64,000 nt of DNA from Acerihabitans sp035013185 (GCF_035013185.1 NZ_JAYGJO010000027.1:10617-74616); one strand, 5' to 3'; positions 16,385 through 25,354 are shown, counted from the first letter of the stretch. The notes: a model not told the origin generated them from the letters alone. Numbers and translations: made by a program.

Positions 16385-17155
16385 ATGAAAAAAATCACAT
16401 TGGCACTGTTAACAGGCTCGCTGCTGGTTGCAACCGTTCAGGCGCAGGCAGAAGACGGATTGGCTGCGATTAAAGCCGCTGGCACTATTACGTTTGGTAC
16501 CGAAGGAACTTACGCGCCTTATACCTTCCATGACGCCAGCGACAAGTTGGTAGGTTTTGACGTGGATCTGGGCCGAGCCATTGCCGAAAAACTCGGCGTG
16601 AAGGCGAAATTTATTGAGGGCCGTTGGGACGGATTAATCGCGGGATTGGATGCCAAGCGTTATGACGCGGTGATTAACGAGGTGGGTATCACGCCGGAGC
16701 GTCAGGCAAAGTATGCTTTTTCCAAGCCCTATATCGACTCGAAAGTGGTGTTGATTATTCGTGATGACAATACCACCATCAAGAATTTTAACGACTTGAA
16801 AGGTCAAAAAGCAGCACAAAGCCTGACCAGCAACTATTCGCAAGTCGCCACCAAATATGGCGCGGTCCTGGTTCCGACTGATGGATTTAACCAGTCGTTG
16901 GAACTGGTGATGAGCAAAAGAGCCGCCGCAACGTTGAATGACAACCTGTCGTTTCTGGATTTCAAGAAACACAAGCCCGATGCCAAACTTAAGATCGTGG
17001 CGTCTCAGGATGGTAACGCACCCTCGGCGATACTGATTCGCAAAAATCAACCTGAGCTGGTGAACGCGCTGAACACCGCGCTCGATGAAGTAAAAGCCGA
17101 CGGAACCTATAAAACGATTTCCATTCGTTACTTCGGTCAGGACATTTCTAAATAA
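16385..17155 (+). CDS. Polar amino-acid (cystine-type) ABC transporter substrate-binding protein
   Basis: Periplasmic solute receptor, family 3 (PBPb fold). 256 aa from the Met at 16385. An open extension of 21 codons upstream lacks signal-peptide character, while MKKITLALLTGSLLVATVQAQA is a clear Sec signal with AQA cleavage. Conserved features are TFGTEGTYAPYTFHD, LVGFDVDLGRAIAEKLGVK, the ligand segment RWDGLIAGLDAKRYDAVINE and TPERQAKYAFSKPY. It resembles E. coli TcyJ (cystine), but specificity is inferred only. The permease gene follows 27 bp downstream; no ATPase gene is present. Confidence 0.85.
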   Translation: MKKITLALLTGSLLVATVQAQAEDGLAAIKAAGTITFGTEGTYAPYTFHDASDKLVGFDVDLGRAIAEKLGVKAKFIEGRWDGLIAGLDAKRYDAVINEVGITPERQAKYAFSKPYIDSKVVLIIRDDNTTIKNFNDLKGQKAAQSLTSNYSQVATKYGAVLVPTDGFNQSLELVMSKRAAATLNDNLSFLDFKKHKPDAKLKIVASQDGNAPSAILIRKNQPELVNALNTALDEVKADGTYKTISIRYFGQDISK

Positions 17156-17181
17156 TGTTACCAAAAAAGGAGATCGACTAG

Positions 17182-17841
17182 ATGCCAGCCTGGTTACAAC
17201 TGATGCTGGACTCCTTTTGGCGGTTGTTCTCCGCCGGACTGATGTTTACCCTTCCCCTCGCGTTACTCTCCTTTATCGGCGGGCTGGCGCTAGGTTTTGT
17301 GTTGGCGTTGGTTCGTCTTTATGGACCGCAGCCGCTTAAGGGTATAGCAGATTTTTATGTTTGGGTGATTCGTGGGACCCCATTGCTGGTGCAGCTGTTT
17401 TTGATCTTTTACGGTCTGCCCAGTGCTGGCATTACGCTTGATGCATTTCCGGCTGCACTCATTGGTTTTATCATGAGCGTAGGCGCCTATAGCTCGGAAA
17501 TTATTCGCGGCGCGATATTATCGGTGCCAAAAGCGCAATGGGAAGCGGCATATGCCATTGGGATGAGTAGCAATCAGGCGATGCGACGGGTCGTTTTACC
17601 TCAATCGGTTTTCGTCTCGCTGCCGCCGCTGGCCAACTCGTTTATCTCCTTAATCAAGGATACGTCATTGGCCGCTGTGATTACCGTTCCAGAAATGTTC
17701 CTGGCGGCACAACGTATTGTATCCGTGACATATGAGCCGCTGATCCTCTATATTGAAGCTGCTTTTATCTACTTAATGTTTAGTACCGTATTAAGTAAAC
17801 TACAGGTGCGATTGGAACGGCATTTCCGGCGTTACGAATAA
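17182..17841 (+). CDS. Amino-acid ABC transporter permease
   Basis: HisM/TcyL-type inner-membrane permease, 219 aa with about five membrane segments. The EAA loop that contacts the ATPase is EAAYAIGMSSNQAMRRVVLP, and VIRGTPLLVQLFLIFYGLP is the usual N-terminal signature of this family. AAAGGAG lies 8 nt before the start. It forms a two-gene operon with the substrate-binding protein. The cognate ATP-binding subunit, normally next, is absent: downstream lie a repeat and an unrelated minus-strand gene. Confidence 0.9.
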   Translation: MPAWLQLMLDSFWRLFSAGLMFTLPLALLSFIGGLALGFVLALVRLYGPQPLKGIADFYVWVIRGTPLLVQLFLIFYGLPSAGITLDAFPAALIGFIMSVGAYSSEIIRGAILSVPKAQWEAAYAIGMSSNQAMRRVVLPQSVFVSLPPLANSFISLIKDTSLAAVITVPEMFLAAQRIVSVTYEPLILYIEAAFIYLMFSTVLSKLQVRLERHFRRYE

Positions 17842-17910
17842 GTTCAAGGCACCTTTAGCATGCCTTGACGCCTGGCTAAGCGGTCATAGCTCGTCAGGCG
17901 TGTATATCTG

Positions 17911-18017
17911 TCATTCTCACGTTGCAGGAAGGTGACAAGCGAAAGAACCCCGGTGAACTCACGCAGTGACATGATTCGGGCGAATAAGCGCCGTCAACGC
18001 ACCTAAAACGTGAATGA
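17911..18017. repeat. Degenerate ~107-bp dispersed repeat, copy 2
   Basis: The ends are inverted repeats (TCATTCTCACGTTGCAGG against CCTAAAACGTGAATGA). The interior GGTGACAAGCGAAAGAACCC followed by CGCCGTCAACGCACC parallels copy 1 at 2768-2874. It sits where an ABC ATPase gene would be expected. Confidence 0.6.
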
Positions 18018-18045
18018 GGATGGGTATGAGATGTAACCAACCGGT

Positions 18046-19059
18046 TTAATCACTGTCATCAATAATGAAATTAAGGAAGCGATAATCAGGTACTTTGGCC
18101 TCGATCACATTGCCGATCCGAATAGGTAATTCACTATTCGAATCGCATAATGATTTGATGTAAAGCCAATTTTTCAGCTCAGCTTGCATATGCTCAATCA
18201 TGGGATCAAAAGCGCCTTCGGCCATTTCCATGGTGATTTTCTTGTCATCCTGGTTTTTTTGTCGGCTTTCTGAGTCCTGTTCATCCATCATCCGTTGATT
18301 ATCAACGTCCTCGCTTTCAAGCTTCTCTGTAATTTTTTTAATTATTTCAAGATTATAGGTGGCCACTTGGGGAGAAATGTAGAACAATCCATCCTTAAAT
18401 ATCGCGTCTACTATTTCATATAACAAAAAAACAACGGTTCCTTGAATATATCGGATCTTGTTATTGACAAATACGCCTGGGTAATGAGCATCCACTAAAT
18501 TATTTTTTTCGAAACCATAACTGGCTAGAACCTGTCGGTCACTGAAGATTATCGGCACATTTTTAATGGTATGAATATCGCCGCTGATGCTGTATGACTC
18601 TTTATCTCCATGTTTATAACCATTAGCGGTACAGGCAACTTCTATATCAAAACGCCTGGTTGGAATGCGTTCACGGTTAAAATGGGCGGTAAAACTCTCA
18701 CCCGGCCTCATTTCCTGATGCTGGTAGGCGTGATGAATCGAGGTCACTTTCTGTATCCCTATCCAGTCAAATAGGGGTTCCGCTTGGGAGGGTTTTCTGA
18801 TTTCATCGATATATGCCATAACGTCCATATCCAGGTATATACCTAAGGTTTTTGCCCAGGGTTCAATGGCTAGGAATACATGGGACAGCGTGGTGCCATC
18901 TTCAATAACGACGTTATGTCGAAAATATTGCAAGAGAAATGAATGATCGTCTTCCTGTAGGCTGTCTTGGATCGCCAGTAAAGGAATAGCCGTTACATCA
19001 TCATAATGAGAACGAAATCTTAAAATCCCATCTTTACAGAAAATCAAAGTTCCATCCAT
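18046..19059 (-). CDS. Hypothetical protein, 337 aa
   Basis: No family recognised. The start at 19059 is well supported by GAGGTGAGTC directly upstream of ATG. There is no signal peptide or membrane segment. The N-terminal 130 residues look globular (MDGTLIFCKDGILRFRSHYD); the centre has beta-rich segments (SYSISGDIHTIKNVPIIFS); residues 245-280 are a charged, low-complexity helix (ITEKLESEDVDNQRMMDEQD); the C-terminus is acidic (FIIDDSD). It lies alone between the ABC transporter and a 516-aa membrane protein in a region without an E. coli counterpart, so it is probably acquired. Confidence 0.75.
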   Translation of the reverse strand: MDGTLIFCKDGILRFRSHYDDVTAIPLLAIQDSLQEDDHSFLLQYFRHNVVIEDGTTLSHVFLAIEPWAKTLGIYLDMDVMAYIDEIRKPSQAEPLFDWIGIQKVTSIHHAYQHQEMRPGESFTAHFNRERIPTRRFDIEVACTANGYKHGDKESYSISGDIHTIKNVPIIFSDRQVLASYGFEKNNLVDAHYPGVFVNNKIRYIQGTVVFLLYEIVDAIFKDGLFYISPQVATYNLEIIKKITEKLESEDVDNQRMMDEQDSESRQKNQDDKKITMEMAEGAFDPMIEHMQAELKNWLYIKSLCDSNSELPIRIGNVIEAKVPDYRFLNFIIDDSD

Positions 19060-19697
19060 GACTCACCTCGGTTAACTGTTAGAAATGTAGCGACTAGCGA
19101 CGATCATATTGCAGGTAGTCAGCTTATTGTAGACCTTAAATTAGTGGATTAGCGTGACTGAGAAATGTCTTCTCTACTCATGATTTTGAACACATTGATC
19201 AATTATTAAACACCTTTAGATGGGGCCATCATTTTCTGTTGCCACATCGGTATCGTATGGCTAAGCATGGACTATTAACCCCAATACCTGTATTTTTTGG
19301 CGTCCAGCGAGTCACTCGGGTCCATAACGCGATATGACAATCAATAACATCCGTTACCATTTACCCGCAGCTAACGCAGCAATTCAACAAGGTTACATTA
19401 AACGGACTAATAGATCATTGCCATCAAAAAAAAGATGAATAAAATTAACCAAAAAACGTTGAATTTTAATCTCATTTACCCCGTTCATATCACAATGTTG
19501 GCAACAACACATTCCTCCAAAATCGGCATCGGCATCGGCATCGGCATCGGCATCGGCATCGGCATCGGCATCGGCACAGAGTGTATTGCCGTTGGGTAAC
19601 GTGATGTAACCGATATCATGTGCTTTTATTAGCTCGGCCTGATAGTGAAGTATTATAAATCAATGCACTCGCGTTCAGCCAAGGATCTACAACGCCG
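19060..19697. other. Intergenic region with hexanucleotide microsatellite
   Basis: About 640 bp without a convincing gene between two minus-strand hypothetical genes. It contains the (ATCGGC)9 array listed separately. The right-hand part 19640-19697 is the 3' flank of the 516-aa gene and the left part the upstream region of the 337-aa gene. No tRNA or terminator stands out. Confidence 0.5.
19522..19575. repeat. (ATCGGC)9 hexanucleotide microsatellite
   Basis: Nine perfect tandem copies of ATCGGC (54 bp), then GCACAG. It is in non-coding DNA about 460 bp upstream of the 337-aa gene. Because the unit is 6 bp, changes in copy number would alter spacing but no reading frame. Confidence 0.97.
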
Positions 19698-21248
19698 TTA
19701 TTTGGCGTCGGGGGTCCGTGTTATGGTTTTGTCATGGGCGCCGATAAACGCGGGGTACCCAAGGATCACCAACCCAGCCGCCATCGCATTAACGGCTAAC
19801 GCACGATCACTTTTTGACAACGGCGTGTCGTCTAGCCCGGCAGCGACAGTCACGGTGATGCCAACGATAGCTTCAAAAAATGAGGTGCGCATTGCATTGG
19901 TTGTGAGAAATTGATCGGCGGCCTGGGCCATGGTCGGCCAGTGCCCAGCACCGATTCGCGGCCGCGCCAGCCCAATACGGGCGTCGGTACCTGATGTTGC
20001 CAACATGGGTGGCGTCAGTAGCGCCTTGCCGGCGCGATCCTTTGGCTTTACCGTGCCACGTGAGGCACCAAAAACGCGCATCAGTACGGGCCGCTGTACA
20101 TCGTCGAACACTTCTGTGAGTGCGTTAAAGGCACAGCGCAGCATATCGTGGGTGAGGTGAGGTGTTATGGCCGCAGCGGCAATGCCGGCGGCATAGATCC
20201 AGTGGGTTTCGGGATCCGCTAGCCGGTCGATTTCCGACATAGCGAAACCCGCCCCGGAATTTGGGGCGTAGCGTGTCATGCACTCCCCTAAAATAAACTG
20301 GGCTACCCCGTAAGAGAGGCTAGAACAGGCTAGGCCTTTGAGGTTAAGTCCACCATTGTCATGGAGCGGAAAAAAGAGCTGTATCACATCGCGGCTCAAC
20401 GTGTAGCACGCCGTTTGCACCCCAAAGGATCCCATCAAAAAACCGATGGTTGCCGGCAATCGATACCCACAGGTCATCATCAGTCCCGCAGCGCTTAATA
20501 TTGCCATACCGAGGCGCGAGAATCGGGAGACCGTGGTGGCATTGCCTTTTTTTTCATCTCGGATGGCGCCAGCCAGGTTCAACCCCGGCCCTAGCAGCAT
20601 CGATGCGATACCAGCCTGCAGGCGCAAAGATGCGGAAGCACTGCCCATTTGCTGGAATTTTTTTTCCAGCGCAAAACCAATCAACTGGCGAAGTAATGTC
20701 GTTAGGCCAACAATGATACCGGTGCGGATACCCACCGAAACAATATTGGCGACGTGGCGCGCGGTGTCGCTTTGAACCAACATCACATCATTGCGCAACA
20801 CCCCACAGATAATATCAATCATCAGCCGTCCACGTTCCATGACTCCGGCGTTGGCATGCTCTCGCAGTTCCTGACCAATACGCCGGCTAATCTGATGTTC
20901 CACGGTGCCTGGCATTGCTGTCAACGGGATATCAGCCCCGTGGCGTAATAGCCTTTCCATATCGTCCAGCATATTTTCAGTACCCATCAGATCGTTTGGC
21001 GCCAGCGTTGCCAATAAATCGCCATTGGTCATATCCAATCGGCGGCAAAGGGTTTGAGGTAGAGGATCCACAGGATCATTAATGGTTTTGTCTGCCGTGG
21101 TCATTGGGACTTTTGTCATATCCTGAGGAACATTAGAAACAGCAGTGGTTTTTTGCGCGAAATGGGCTTGTTCGGGCGTGCGTTGGTGATTAACCATGCT
21201 AGAAAGATTAGGACATGAGTGAGCGCCCTGGTGAATAAATGGCAACAT
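19698..21248 (-). CDS. Unrecognised membrane-segment protein, 516 aa (possible secreted effector)
   Basis: No family recognised. The first 60 residues are polar and rich in Gln, Thr, Pro and Ser (HQRTPEQAHFAQKTTAVSN) with no Sec signal. Then follow an acidic segment and about five hydrophobic or amphipathic stretches (IRTGIIVGLTTLLRQLIGFAL near 177-200, LGMAILSAAGLMMTCGY near 253, WIYAAGIAAAAITPHLTH near 358, FFEAIVGITVTVAAGL near 460, NAMAAGLVILGYPAFIGAH near 488). A polar unstructured N-terminus followed by membrane-active helices is seen in type III effectors or translocators, but this is inference from composition; no secretion genes lie in the window. The gene is flanked by noncoding DNA on both sides. 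Confidence 0.75.
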   Translation of the reverse strand: MLPFIHQGAHSCPNLSSMVNHQRTPEQAHFAQKTTAVSNVPQDMTKVPMTTADKTINDPVDPLPQTLCRRLDMTNGDLLATLAPNDLMGTENMLDDMERLLRHGADIPLTAMPGTVEHQISRRIGQELREHANAGVMERGRLMIDIICGVLRNDVMLVQSDTARHVANIVSVGIRTGIIVGLTTLLRQLIGFALEKKFQQMGSASASLRLQAGIASMLLGPGLNLAGAIRDEKKGNATTVSRFSRLGMAILSAAGLMMTCGYRLPATIGFLMGSFGVQTACYTLSRDVIQLFFPLHDNGGLNLKGLACSSLSYGVAQFILGECMTRYAPNSGAGFAMSEIDRLADPETHWIYAAGIAAAAITPHLTHDMLRCAFNALTEVFDDVQRPVLMRVFGASRGTVKPKDRAGKALLTPPMLATSGTDARIGLARPRIGAGHWPTMAQAADQFLTTNAMRTSFFEAIVGITVTVAAGLDDTPLSKSDRALAVNAMAAGLVILGYPAFIGAHDKTITRTPDAK

Positions 21249-21704
21249 AGTTTTGCTATCCTGGGTGTGATGGCGCTATAAACTGTCTGAGCCTGTCATA
21301 TTTCGAGTTACAGGTGAGTTGGTCATACCCGACACGTCCCTGGGCCTCACCTCTAGTGGAGTCGCGACAGGTCCGCGTTCAAATCGTCTTCTGCAGATTT
21401 GTCACGGCGTGGACGCCTTCTTGCAACTCACATTATTTAAGGTATATTTTGCAACAACATTATTCCGACGAATAATAAAACACGTATCCTGGCCGGTCAG
21501 TGGGTCTTTGTCATGGATAATTTCATTATTTATGAGCAATAAGTTTTTCCATATAGAGAAAAACCTCACTGGCTATTTATTTAAACATGACATTGCCCTA
21601 CATTTTATAAGAACAATTTATTATTGTATTATTATATTTAAATTGGATTTTATATATCCGAGATCATTCGCGTTGCACTGATGGATAAATTAAAGAGTAT
21701 TAAA
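21249..21704. other. AT-rich intergenic region before mltB
   Basis: About 450 bp without a supported gene. 21296-21320 (CATATTTCGAGTTACAGGTG) may be one decayed end of the dispersed repeat. 21500-21660 is strongly AT-rich. The upstream promoter of the 516-aa gene should be at the left side. Confidence 0.4.
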
Positions 21705-21730
21705 AAGGCTGCGGTGCGACTCGCAGCCTT
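21705..21730 (-). terminator. mltB terminator
   Basis: Perfect 9-bp stem AAGGCTGCG/CGCAGCCTT with an 8-base loop, followed on the minus strand by TTTTAATAC. It lies 25 nt after the mltB stop. Confidence 0.8.
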
Positions 21731-21755
21731 ATGAAATGCAGCGTCAGGAATGAAT

Positions 21756-22832
21756 TTATCTACCCTGCCGTGCACGTTCCACCGCCGTGCCCAATTGCCA
21801 CACCGCCATGGCGTAATGGATACTGTGGTTATATTTCGTGATGGCAAAAAAGTTTGGCAAGGCATACCAGTATTGATAACCACTGCCAATATCCAGGCGC
21901 AACAAGCCGGTCTCCTGGTATCCACCAAGAGAACTTTGTGGCGTCAATCCCGCCACCGACAGGGTGGCAACGGAGTAGCGGGTATTAAAGCCATAAGCCA
22001 TATTGGGTGCCTGGCCGCTGGCGGGTATGGCAACCATGTCACCTTTGACCCAGCCATGCGCTTTGAAGTAATTGGCAACACTGCCGATGGCATCAATGGG
22101 ATCCCAAAGGTTGATATGACCATCGCCGTCAAAATCAACCGCGTAGGTTTTAAATGATGACGGCATAAACTGCCCGTAGCCCATGGCGCCGGCGAATGAA
22201 CCGCGCAAGGTGAGCGGGTCGTCGCCCTCACTACGCGACATGAGTAAGAATGTCTCCAGCTCCGCCGCAAAATAGTCGGCGCGGCGGGGATAGTCGAACG
22301 CCAGAGTAGCCAGCGCATCTATTATGCGGGTTTTGCCCATCACCCTGCCCCAACGGGTTTCAACACCGATGATGCCTACGATAATTTCCGGCGGTACACC
22401 ATATTCAACCCAGGCACGTTGTAACGCATCTTGATATTGATTCCAAAAGGCAACGCCGTTTTGTACGTTGTCTGGGGTGATAAATTTATTACGATAACGT
22501 ATCCATGCACCGTTGGGCCCGGATGGCGGCAGACTACTTGGCGCCTGTCGCTCCATTAGGTTCAACACCCAGTCAAGCCGACGGGCTTGCCCCAGGACAT
22601 TATGCAGTTGCTGGCGATCAAAACCATGTTCCCGCACCATCTTGTCAATGAATTGATTGGTGGCCGGATTGGTAGCAAAATCACCATTTTGCAGCAAACC
22701 GGGATTTGCAGGTTCAGCAAGCAACCCTCCCTTAAACGGATTGCCATGAGCAGGTTCAGTTGAAGGAGCCGGTTCGTTACTGCAGGCAGTGAGCAGTGGG
22801 ATCAAGGGCAGAAGAGCAGCCAGGTAACGCAT
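21756..22832 (-). CDS. mltB: Membrane-bound lytic murein transglycosylase B
   Basis: Outer-membrane lipoprotein that cleaves peptidoglycan to 1,6-anhydro-muropeptides. 358 aa (E. coli 361). Signal with lipobox LTAC (Cys17), then a Pro/Glu-rich linker. The catalytic Glu is in GVETRWG, and the family signatures YPRRADYFAAELETFLL, GSFAGAMGYGQFMPSSF and DFDGDGHINLWDPIDAIGSVANYF are intact. In E. coli mltB follows pncC directly; here a block of about 5.7 kb has been inserted between them. Confidence 0.97.
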   Translation of the reverse strand: MRYLAALLPLIPLLTACSNEPAPSTEPAHGNPFKGGLLAEPANPGLLQNGDFATNPATNQFIDKMVREHGFDRQQLHNVLGQARRLDWVLNLMERQAPSSLPPSGPNGAWIRYRNKFITPDNVQNGVAFWNQYQDALQRAWVEYGVPPEIIVGIIGVETRWGRVMGKTRIIDALATLAFDYPRRADYFAAELETFLLMSRSEGDDPLTLRGSFAGAMGYGQFMPSSFKTYAVDFDGDGHINLWDPIDAIGSVANYFKAHGWVKGDMVAIPASGQAPNMAYGFNTRYSVATLSVAGLTPQSSLGGYQETGLLRLDIGSGYQYWYALPNFFAITKYNHSIHYAMAVWQLGTAVERARQGR

Positions 22833-23008
22833 TGGATTTTCAGATAACCATGCTAGAAAAAGAGAAGGCTATGGTAAGGCATTGTCAGCCGCGAAAAAAC
22901 AGGAATATGCGTTGATTTTCAGATCGACGTTCAGGCGGTTCAACGACGCCTGAACAAGGGGAAAAAACGAATAAAAATGGCGAACGCATTTATGGCGATA
23001 GGGGTGAT

Positions 23009-23353
23009 TTAGTTAATTTTTTTTACAAATTCCGATTTCAGCTTCATGGCACCAAAGCCTTCTATGTGACAATCAATATTATGATCGCCGTCAACCAGAC
23101 GAATGCTTTTAACTTTGGTACCTATCTTCAAGGTCGAGGAACTGCCCTTTACTTTTAAATCTTTAATCACCGTCACCGCGTCGCCGTCCGCTAATAGATT
23201 ACCATTGCCATCCCTTACCACCCGTTCCTGCTCAGCAGCAGGTGTAGCACTCTCCAACGGCCATTCGTGACCACATTCAGGACAGTTGAGCATCGTCCCT
23301 TCCTGCCAGGTAAATGCGGAGTGACAACTTGGGCAAGGTGGTAATTGTTGCAT
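23009..23353 (-). CDS. yjdM: Zinc-ribbon protein YjdM (PhnA family)
   Basis: Small cytosolic protein of the former PhnA family, 114 aa, without a firm molecular role. The N-terminal zinc ribbon has two CxxC pairs (CPSC at 8-11 and CPEC near 24-27). The C-terminal SH3-like domain is DGNGNLLADGDAVTVIKDLK and GDHNIDCHIEGFGAMKLKSE, very close to the E. coli protein. It stands alone; in E. coli it is far from mltB. Confidence 0.93.
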   Translation of the reverse strand: MQQLPPCPSCHSAFTWQEGTMLNCPECGHEWPLESATPAAEQERVVRDGNGNLLADGDAVTVIKDLKVKGSSSTLKIGTKVKSIRLVDGDHNIDCHIEGFGAMKLKSEFVKKIN

Positions 23354-23456
23354 AGAAAGACCTCAAAAAGTGTAACAACGTGACATAAATAGGCTTTAAA
23401 CACTATTTTATCTCTTTGTAAGCCGTTTATGTACTCTTTATTCTAGTGGGGCCTCA

Positions 23457-23514
23457 ATAGCGCATTAACGTAGGGTGGCATTTTACAAAGCACCCTACGC
23501 TGAACACCGCTATT
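23457..23514. repeat. Nested inverted repeat (hairpin) between yjdM and MXKDX gene
   Basis: Inner stem CGTAGGGTG/CACCCTACG (23469-23477 with 23491-23499) and outer stem AATAGCG/CGCTATT (23457-23463 with 23508-23514). There is no T run. It could be a 3' end structure of the flanking gene or a small palindromic mobile repeat. Confidence 0.65.
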
Positions 23515-23572
23515 CTGGCGCCTCGTTGAGGAGATAATATGCCATTCGCAGTGAAATGAAAAAGAGACAGCT

Positions 23573-23872
23573 TTACTGGCCCATAGCATCCTTTTTCATA
23601 CTATCCTTGCCCATATTATCCTTGCCCATATTATCCTTTGCCATACCGTCTTTACCCATGGCATCTTTTGCCATTGTCTCTTTTTTCTTCATGCTGTCAT
23701 GGGATGGTTTCTTTTTCTTCATGGTGTCTTTTTTCATGCTGTCGTGGGACATTTGCCCCGTGGCATCTTTTTTCTGCATGGCGCCCTGGCTCATATTATC
23801 CTCGGCATAGGCACCGGCCATTGCCAGCATCATGGAACCGGAGATTACTGCAATAATTAATTTTTTCATCAT
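23573..23872 (-). CDS. Pentapeptide MXKDX repeat protein
   Basis: Small exported protein of 99 aa. Residues 1-23 are a Sec signal (MMKKLIIAVISGSMMLAMAGAYA). The rest is made of imperfect MxKDx pentapeptides (MSKD-like, MKKDT, MAKDA, MGKDG, MAKDN, MGKDN, MGKDS, MKKDA). This is a known low-complexity family (MXKDX repeat) of unknown function, found mostly in Burkholderiales and pseudomonads as I recall. A second Met at residue 2 could also be the start. It lies 53 nt downstream of the molybdoenzyme gene on the same strand. Confidence 0.9.
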   Translation of the reverse strand: MMKKLIIAVISGSMMLAMAGAYAEDNMSQGAMQKKDATGQMSHDSMKKDTMKKKKPSHDSMKKKETMAKDAMGKDGMAKDNMGKDNMGKDSMKKDAMGQ

Positions 23873-23925
23873 GTTACCTTTTCTGTTGAGTGTTCACGTT
23901 TAAAAAAACAGCGCACTGGGAAACA

Positions 23926-24717
23926 TCAGCTACCGCCAAACCAGTTGTATCCCTGGTCTTCCCAATATCCGCCCGGGTAGGTATTGGTCACTTCTATCAC
24001 TTGGATATGTTTGGGGTTTTTATATCCCAATTTAGTGGGTATCCGCAGTTTCATGGGATATCCGTATTTAGCCGGTAATAGCCCGTCGTTCCAGGTCAAG
24101 GCTAATAATGTCTGCGGATGTAATGCCGTCTGCATATCTATACTGGTATAATAATCATCAGCACATTTAAAGCTGACATAATTGGCATTCAAATCGGCAC
24201 CGATGGTTTTTAAAAACAACGAAAAAGGAATACCACCCCATTTACCAATAGCGCTCCAACCTTCCACGCAAATATGTCGGGTTATCTGGTGCACTTGCGC
24301 CATTTGATGCAACTGGGGCAACGACCAACTGCGCTTGTCGGCGACTTTACCCGCAATGTCCAGGCGGTAATCGTCACCGTTAATCATGGGGATAGCATCT
24401 TCACCATAAAATGCATTAAAAGGGAAATTGAGATCAATTTGGGATTCCGGATAAACCGGAGCCAAATCGCCGACATTAAATAACCAACCCTGCACACGAT
24501 CGTTAACACGGGAAAATGTAGATAAGACCTGCTCAATGTGCTGATTATCACTGATATCGCAGCCGGTCAGCATAGCAATGCCGCCGAGAGTTAACCCATG
24601 ACGCAAAAAACGGCGCCGCGAAGGTGAGTCAGGATTGCATGTCAATAACCGCCGCGCTTCTTTAATCAATGCCTGTTTGTCATCTGCCCCTAATTCGCTA
24701 TTCTCTTGGCGTTTCAT
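23926..24717 (-). CDS. Tat-exported molybdopterin-dependent oxidoreductase (sulfite oxidase/MsrP fold)
   Basis: Periplasmic molybdoenzyme of the sulfite-oxidase fold; substrate unknown. 263 aa. Twin-arginine signal SRRRFLRHGLTLGGIAMLTGC at 33-53, whose end also resembles a lipobox. The molybdenum-ligand Cys is in HICVEGWSAIGKWGG (about residue 150). Further family segments are YVSFKCADDYYTSIDM, LLALTWNDGLLPAKYGYPMKL and PTKLGYKNPKHIQVIEV. The start at 24717 has AGGA nine nt upstream; ATG at 24723 is possible. It sits 13 nt after the cytochrome b561 gene, its likely electron donor or acceptor. Confidence 0.88.
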   Translation of the reverse strand: MKRQENSELGADDKQALIKEARRLLTCNPDSPSRRRFLRHGLTLGGIAMLTGCDISDNQHIEQVLSTFSRVNDRVQGWLFNVGDLAPVYPESQIDLNFPFNAFYGEDAIPMINGDDYRLDIAGKVADKRSWSLPQLHQMAQVHQITRHICVEGWSAIGKWGGIPFSLFLKTIGADLNANYVSFKCADDYYTSIDMQTALHPQTLLALTWNDGLLPAKYGYPMKLRIPTKLGYKNPKHIQVIEVTNTYPGGYWEDQGYNWFGGS

Positions 24718-24730
24718 ATTCATGCTTCCT

Positions 24731-25354
24731 TTAATATCCCCGCAGCATGGCCAATAGGGTTTTCGGTACCAATAGCACCATCACCAGGTGGACCACCACA
24801 AATCCCACCAATGCCGACATGGCGAAGAAGTGGATATAACGTGCGAGGTCATAACCACCCAGCAGTTCACGCAATAACGGAAATTGCACCGATTTCCACA
24901 GGACCAATCCGGATATCACCAGCAGTATGGCGTCGGCAATCACAAATAAATAAACGGCTTTTTGCACCATGTTATAATGTCGTAAATCAGTATGTGTTAA
25001 TTTCCCTTTCAAGGCGGCGATGAATTCCCGACCAAATACAGCACTATCCAGCGGCCAGAAGGTGCGTTTGAAACGGCCGGTCAATATATTTAGCAGTAAA
25101 TAGAATGCGCCATTGATGCCGAACAACCACATGGCGGCGAAATGCCATTGTAATGCTCCACCTAACCAACCACCGAGGGTGAATGAATCCATAAAGTGAA
25201 AGTTGAATAACGGCGCTGCGTTATAGATACGCCAACCGCTGGTCACCATAATCAATACGGCTAGCGCATTAATCCAATGGCACAAGCGCAACCACCTTGG
25301 GTGAATAACCCGGGCTTGCACAGGATGTTGCCGAGCATCGTCCGATAGTGCCAC
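24731..25354 (-). CDS. Cytochrome b561-family membrane protein
   Basis: Di-haem b-type cytochrome of the inner membrane, 207 aa, four to five membrane segments. Candidate haem-ligand histidines are in LRLCHWINALAVLIM, LQWHFAAMWLFGING, and RYIHFFAMSALVGFVVVHLVM. It is related to hydrogenase or formate dehydrogenase type b subunits. The start is GTG at 25354 with a strong GGAGG eight nt upstream. Co-operonic with the molybdoenzyme, so it probably shuttles electrons between the quinone pool and that enzyme. It is divergent from the two-component system. Confidence 0.88.
   Translation of the reverse strand: MALSDDARQHPVQARVIHPRWLRLCHWINALAVLIMVTSGWRIYNAAPLFNFHFMDSFTLGGWLGGALQWHFAAMWLFGINGAFYLLLNILTGRFKRTFWPLDSAVFGREFIAALKGKLTHTDLRHYNMVQKAVYLFVIADAILLVISGLVLWKSVQFPLLRELLGGYDLARYIHFFAMSALVGFVVVHLVMVLLVPKTLLAMLRGY

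Noticed and set aside
19522..19575. CRISPR-like direct repeats
   Set aside because: Units are 6 bp without spacers, so it is a microsatellite.
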